Below, one piece after another: positions 7,436 through 10,298 of a DNA stretch of 10,298 nucleotides. The notes beneath the pieces are model-generated. The model made no database searches. It saw only the letters and a program-made list of their open reading frames with translations, and was not told where the DNA came from. The stretch comes from Bacteroidales bacterium (GTDB lineage Bacteria; Bacteroidota; Bacteroidia; Bacteroidales; GCA-2748055). Where the stretch lies: NCBI GenBank assembly GCA_024763595.1, contig JANTFK010000079.1:1-10298 (forward strand). Reading direction: 5' to 3'. Numbering within the stretch: the stretch's first letter is position 1; each line of letters starts with the position of its first letter. A program made the translations under genes and the position numbers.

Positions 7436-8875
7436 ATGCGACTAAAATCAGGAATTATTACGGGTATACTGATGTTGTTCCTGGCAGGATGCGGCATAAA
7501 ACTTGCCGGTAATGAATCATTGAACCATCCCCCCAACATTATTTACATCCTTGCGGATGACCTGGGATATGGTGATGTTGGATGTTACGGGCAAAAAAAG
7601 TTCTCCACTCCAAACCTGGATCAGCTGGCCAGCCAGGGCATACGTTTCACAAGGCACTATGCAGGTAGTACTGTATGTGCTCCTTCCAGGTCGGTACTGA
7701 TGACAGGATTACATACCGGGCATACTCCCATCAGGGGGAACAAGGGGGTTAAACCAGAGGGGCAGGTACCCTTACCTGATAGCGCTCTTACCCTGGCCGA
7801 GCTGTTAAAATCTGCAGGGTATGTGACCGGTGCATTCGGCAAGTGGGGTCTTGGATTTCCCGGTTCGGAAGGCGATCCGCTGAATCAGGGATTCGACCAC
7901 TTTTTTGGCTACAACTGTCAGGGCTATGCCCACAGGTATTATCCGGCCTATCTGTGGGACAATGATCAGCATTTTGAACTGACAGGGAATGACTGGTCGG
8001 CAAGGGTGACCTATGCCCCCGATGTGATCCAGCAGAAAACACTTGCATTTATCAGGCAGAACAGGGATACTTCGTTTTTTGCTTATGTTCCCATGATAAT
8101 TCCTCATGCGGAACTGATTGTTCCCGATAACGGAATTTTCAGGTCATACAGCGGCAAATTTCCCGAAACACCTTATGAGGGAGGTGCTGGTGCAGATTAC
8201 GGTCCGGAAATGATTATCGGAAAATATTGCAGTCAGGCACAGCCACACGCCACTTTTGCGGCCATGGTGCATACACTGGACCGGTATGTGGGAGAGATCA
8301 TGAACCTGTTGAAGGAATTGGACATCGATGGAAATACACTGATTATGTTCTCCAGTGATAACGGCCCACACCATGAAGGTGGAGCCGACCCGGCTTTTTT
8401 CAACAGCGGCGGAGGGTTGAGGGGAATCAAACGGGACCTGTATGAAGGCGGGGTGCGGGTTCCCTTTATCGTTGCATGGCCGGGGAAAATTACAGGGGGG
8501 CAGGTATCTTCACATGTTTCTGCATTCTGGGATGTGCTCCCGACAGTGGCCGATCTGACAGGAATTGAACTGCCGGAAACCGATGGAATTTCTATTATGC
8601 CGAAGTTACTGGGACAACCGCAACCTGTGCATGAACTGCTCTATTGGGAGTTTCATGAAAGGGGCGGAAAACAGGCCATCCTGAAGGATGACTGGAAGGC
8701 TGTCAGACTGCATGTGGGGCAGGATCCGGATGGTCCGCTGGAGCTTTATAACCTGAAAGAAGATCCTGCAGAAGAACATGATGTAGCGGATAAGTATCCG
8801 GAGATGGTCCGACAATTGAGCGAACGCATGCAAAAGGAGCGGGTGCCATCGAAAATGTTTGATTTTGGCAGGTAA
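7436..8875 (+). CDS. formylglycine-dependent sulfatase, predicted lipoprotein (arylsulfatase-like, S1 family)
   Basis: Type I sulfatases remove sulfate esters from sugars or other substrates using a formylglycine made from an active-site Cys or Ser. From the ATG at 7436 the product has 479 residues. A lipoprotein signal peptide ends in the lipobox Leu-Ala-Gly-Cys19. Metal ligands D41-D42 lie in ILADDLGYGD. The CxPSR signature (CAPSR, C81-R85) precedes SVLMTGLHTGHTPIRG. K136 is in GKWGLG, the second metal pair D308-N309 is in SSDNGP, and K332 is in GIKRDLYEGG. A C-terminal LYNLKEDPAEEHD motif is typical of the family. A GTG at 7409 is open upstream, but it would lie in the promoter and put extra residues before the signal peptide. 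No acidic surface-export signal follows Cys19, so the protein probably faces the periplasm. No maturation enzyme, SusC/SusD pair or glycoside hydrolase lies nearby, so the substrate is unknown. Confidence 0.92.
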   Translation: MRLKSGIITGILMLFLAGCGIKLAGNESLNHPPNIIYILADDLGYGDVGCYGQKKFSTPNLDQLASQGIRFTRHYAGSTVCAPSRSVLMTGLHTGHTPIRGNKGVKPEGQVPLPDSALTLAELLKSAGYVTGAFGKWGLGFPGSEGDPLNQGFDHFFGYNCQGYAHRYYPAYLWDNDQHFELTGNDWSARVTYAPDVIQQKTLAFIRQNRDTSFFAYVPMIIPHAELIVPDNGIFRSYSGKFPETPYEGGAGADYGPEMIIGKYCSQAQPHATFAAMVHTLDRYVGEIMNLLKELDIDGNTLIMFSSDNGPHHEGGADPAFFNSGGGLRGIKRDLYEGGVRVPFIVAWPGKITGGQVSSHVSAFWDVLPTVADLTGIELPETDGISIMPKLLGQPQPVHELLYWEFHERGGKQAILKDDWKAVRLHVGQDPDGPLELYNLKEDPAEEHDVADKYPEMVRQLSERMQKERVPSKMFDFGR

Positions 8876-9577
8876 TCAGTTTTCCTTCAATTCCTTATTT
8901 TTCCGGAAGGCACAATCTTTCATGGAACAGATTTCACAGGTATATGACCTGTATCTCGCTTCACGGCCGATCCCGATGATCCCGCTTACCGATTTAACAG
9001 GAGTCATGAGTGAAGAGTCCGACAGGGTAATCCCAAAACTGTTTTTAGCAAAGAGGGTAAAAAGCTTCTGTTGTTCCTTCACATGCCAGCCACAGTATCC
9101 CGGACTGTAGCGATTGGTCGCACTTCTCTGCCCGGAAAGTGCCAGTTCCTTAATATGTTCATGCAGGAGGTCCGCCACCGATTCGGCCACTGCGGATCCC
9201 ACCAAGTCCACAATGTAGCCTTCCAGGTAATTGCCTTCCCGCATGAGCTGTCTGGCGAGTGATTCTGGTTCAATACCTGCAGTTGCAAGGAAGAATACAT
9301 AAGTTTCTGAATTTTTCAGCAAATGCCGGATCATCCTGCCTGTCCGGAACCGGATTCCTTCGATCCGGATCTCATCCAGGGACCCGTTGTCCAGGACAGG
9401 CTGCAAAACATATCCTCCAAGCGGGGATGCTATCCTGATGCACTCGTTGATATAATATTCCACCAGTTGCAGGGTATAGGTATCTGTATCTTTACCCCCT
9501 TCCCCGAGCAGGGCAAGGATCTCATTTGTGTCAACAGAGATCTTTGATTTGTCAATTTCAAAATTTCTAACCTGCAT
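8876..9577 (-). CDS. stand-alone cobalamin-dependent methionine synthase activation-domain protein
   Basis: The 233-residue product resembles the AdoMet-binding activation domain of MetH, which in the usual enzyme re-methylates inactive cob(II)alamin. Matching blocks occur in the right order: GSAVAESVADLLHEHI (127-142, compare the AEAFAEYLHE helix of E. coli MetH), RYSPGYCGWHVKEQQ (156-170, compare RPAPGYPACP, with R156 and Y161 in the AdoMet-contact positions), and a GITLSDS...KSVSGIIGIG stretch (182-204, compare LTES...ASVSGW). After these comes a C-terminal CxxCxxxxC cluster (C214, C217, C222), absent from MetH itself, suggesting a metal or Fe-S site. The catalytic methyltransferase and cobalamin domains are missing, so it must act in trans on MetH or another corrinoid protein, as the separate activation protein of Thermotoga maritima does. 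A GTG at 9631 is open, but a TAnnTTTG box at 9604-9611 lies inside that extension, so the ATG at 9577 is chosen. The stop codon abuts that of the convergent sulfatase. Confidence 0.82.
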   Translation of the reverse strand: MQVRNFEIDKSKISVDTNEILALLGEGGKDTDTYTLQLVEYYINECIRIASPLGGYVLQPVLDNGSLDEIRIEGIRFRTGRMIRHLLKNSETYVFFLATAGIEPESLARQLMREGNYLEGYIVDLVGSAVAESVADLLHEHIKELALSGQRSATNRYSPGYCGWHVKEQQKLFTLFAKNSFGITLSDSSLMTPVKSVSGIIGIGREARYRSYTCEICSMKDCAFRKNKELKEN

Positions 9578-9603
9578 CGGTTTTCCGGAATAGGTTACCG
9601 GGG

Positions 9604-9611
9604 CAAAACTA
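9604..9611 (-). promoter_or_regulatory. -7 box of the methionine synthase activation gene
   Basis: On the minus strand this reads TAGTTTTG, a full match to TAnnTTTG. The transcription start would fall near 9598-9600, about 22 bases before the ATG at 9577. No TTG is seen at the -33 distance. The position rules against the upstream GTG start at 9631. Confidence 0.55.
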
Positions 9612-9645
9612 CTTAAAACGGAGGAAAGCACTGTGAGCGGATCAA

Positions 9646-9771
9646 AAACTGTTAAAACAATCTTAAATTTTCAGGCTGTATGCTCCTCCTGAAAACTGTT
9701 TCATACATTTAAAGATTAATAAAAAAGAAGTCAGGTTTTACTATTTAGCACGTCAGACCCTATAAACTGTT
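9646..9771 (+). repeat. three direct copies of AAACTGTT in the divergent intergenic region
   Basis: The 8-mer AAACTGTT occurs at 9646-9653, 9693-9700 and 9764-9771, all in the same orientation. The first two are preceded by another A. The second copy overlaps the right arm of the 9668-9695 dyad and the third sits just before the DUF4395 start codon. Regulator binding is one explanation. The same 8-mer also occurs once inside the neighbouring coding region (9036-9043), which weakens the case. Confidence 0.3.
9668..9695. repeat. 8+8 base perfect dyad between the divergent genes
   Basis: TTTTCAGG (9668-9675) and CCTGAAAA (9688-9695) are perfect reverse complements separated by 12 bases. The half-site centres are 20 bases apart, close to two turns of DNA, as expected for an operator bound by a dimeric regulator. 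It lies 57 bases upstream of the -7 box of the activation gene and about 80 bases upstream of the DUF4395 start. As RNA it could form a hairpin with a 12-base loop, but no T-tract follows, so a terminator is unlikely. Confidence 0.45.
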
Positions 9772-9776
9772 CGACA

Positions 9777-10226
9777 ATGAAAATAGTTAATCAGTTAATT
9801 TGTCCGGTTTCACCTGAGCGTGTGGATGAGAACAGGGTCAGGCTCACTGCGCTGGGTGTAATCTTTACCATGGATGCTTTTTTATTTACAGGTAATGCTC
9901 TTTTCCCCGGATTACTGGTGATGGATTTTTATATCAGGGCCTTTACCAGGCTTTCATACAGTCCGCTTAGCTGGATTGCATATCTGTTTATCAGGATTCT
10001 GGGGACCGGACCTGTATGGATCCCGAAAGCTCCCAAGATGTTTGCTGCCAGGCTGGGGCTGCTGCTTTCCGTTATTACTTTGACATTTGCGCTGACAGGC
10101 GTATATACACTGGCGTATATTACCGGTATCATCCTTGTGGTTTTTGCCTTCCTGGAATGTGGACTCAATTTCTGTACGGGTTGCTGGATCTACACCTACA
10201 TGGTTTTTCCCCTTTTCAGGAAATAG
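9777..10226 (+). CDS. DUF4395-type small integral membrane protein
   Basis: The 149-residue product matches the family signature I recall for DUF4395: an N-terminal CPV motif followed by Asn and Arg (ICPVSPERVDENRVR, 8-22), a DFYIRAF block (50-56), a PKMFAARLG block (86-94) and a C-terminal ECGLNFCTGCWIY (127-139). There are about four hydrophobic segments, near 24-48, 62-77, 92-111 and 113-127, so it should sit in the inner membrane. Cys9, Cys128, Cys133 and Cys136 include a CxxC pair at the membrane boundary, which suggests thiol redox or metal binding, but the family function is not established. The ATG at 9777 begins just before the conserved block and no better start is seen. A weak TACATTTA (9704-9711) resembles a -7 box. 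The gene is divergent from the methionine synthase activation gene, with about 200 bases between start codons. Confidence 0.75.
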   Translation: MKIVNQLICPVSPERVDENRVRLTALGVIFTMDAFLFTGNALFPGLLVMDFYIRAFTRLSYSPLSWIAYLFIRILGTGPVWIPKAPKMFAARLGLLLSVITLTFALTGVYTLAYITGIILVVFAFLECGLNFCTGCWIYTYMVFPLFRK

Positions 10227-10241
10227 GGCATTGCTTTGTAT

Positions 10242-10267
10242 TTGTTTAAAATCTATTGTTTAAAATC
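10242..10267 (+). repeat. 12-bp tandem direct repeat after the DUF4395 gene
   Basis: TTGTTTAAAATC occurs at 10242-10253 and again at 10256-10267, a 14-base period with two unmatched bases between. It starts 15 bases after the DUF4395 stop codon. The downstream gene lies outside the window, so its role as promoter, operator or chance AT-rich sequence is open. Confidence 0.5.
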
Positions 10268-10274
10268 ATTTTAA
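10260..10274. repeat. 15-base AT-rich palindrome
   Basis: TTAAAAT (10260-10266), a central C and ATTTTAA (10268-10274) form a perfect 7+7 dyad. It overlaps the second copy of the 12-bp direct repeat. It could be a weak hairpin at the end of the DUF4395 transcript or a protein-binding site. No T-tract follows on the plus strand, so it is not a standard terminator. Confidence 0.4.
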
Positions 10275-10298
10275 TGGGAAAAAAATATTTTTCATTAC

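Noticed and set aside
9578..9631. An 18-residue extension of the activation protein from a GTG start
   Set aside because: The -7 box at 9604-9611 lies within it and no homologous domain begins that early; the ATG at 9577 is simpler.
10286..10293. TATTTTTC as a -7 box for a gene beyond the right edge
   Set aside because: One mismatch to TAnnTTTG, no TTG at the proper distance (the nearest is 27 bases away), and no downstream gene is visible to support it.

Overview
The window looks like a chromosomal stretch from a member of the Bacteroidota, probably free-living or environmental. This is an inference from four things: three minus-strand genes are each preceded by a perfect TAnnTTTG box (the -7 element used by the Bacteroidota primary sigma factor), no gene has a clear Shine-Dalgarno sequence, one gene encodes a lipoprotein-type formylglycine sulfatase, and the proteins have a general Bacteroidota flavour. 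I see no insertion sequence, CRISPR array, tRNA, rRNA, prophage or integrase gene.

Layout. Positions 3-59 may hold the last 18 codons of a plus-strand gene that begins outside the window. Positions 151-5915 (minus strand) are a compact three-gene efflux operon transcribed in the order membrane fusion protein, RND permease, TolC-like outer membrane factor. The genes are separated by only 2 and 9 bases. Together they would form a tripartite pump spanning both membranes, with no local regulator gene. Upstream of it, on the same strand, is mtaB (6099-7382), a radical-SAM tRNA methylthiotransferase with its own promoter. Transcribed away from mtaB across a 53-base gap is an orphan lipoprotein sulfatase (7436-8875). 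It ends exactly where the next, convergent gene ends. That gene (8876-9577, minus) encodes a stand-alone protein resembling the activation domain of cobalamin-dependent methionine synthase, with an added C-terminal cysteine cluster. Divergent from it across about 200 bases is a small DUF4395-type membrane protein (9777-10226) with a CxxC motif in its last membrane segment. The DNA between those two holds an 8+8 base perfect dyad and a thrice-repeated 8-mer.

Most of the window is ordinary: efflux, tRNA modification, sulfatase. The parts most worth a second look are the separate methionine synthase activation module and its divergent DUF4395 neighbour, the apparently leaderless mtaB transcript, and the RND pump whose TM10 lysine is replaced by Asn-Asp. 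Promoter boxes also correct three start sites: the fusion protein at 5915 rather than 5963, the activation protein at 9577 rather than 9631, and the sulfatase at 7436 rather than 7409. I do not see convincing evidence for a wholly new multi-gene system.
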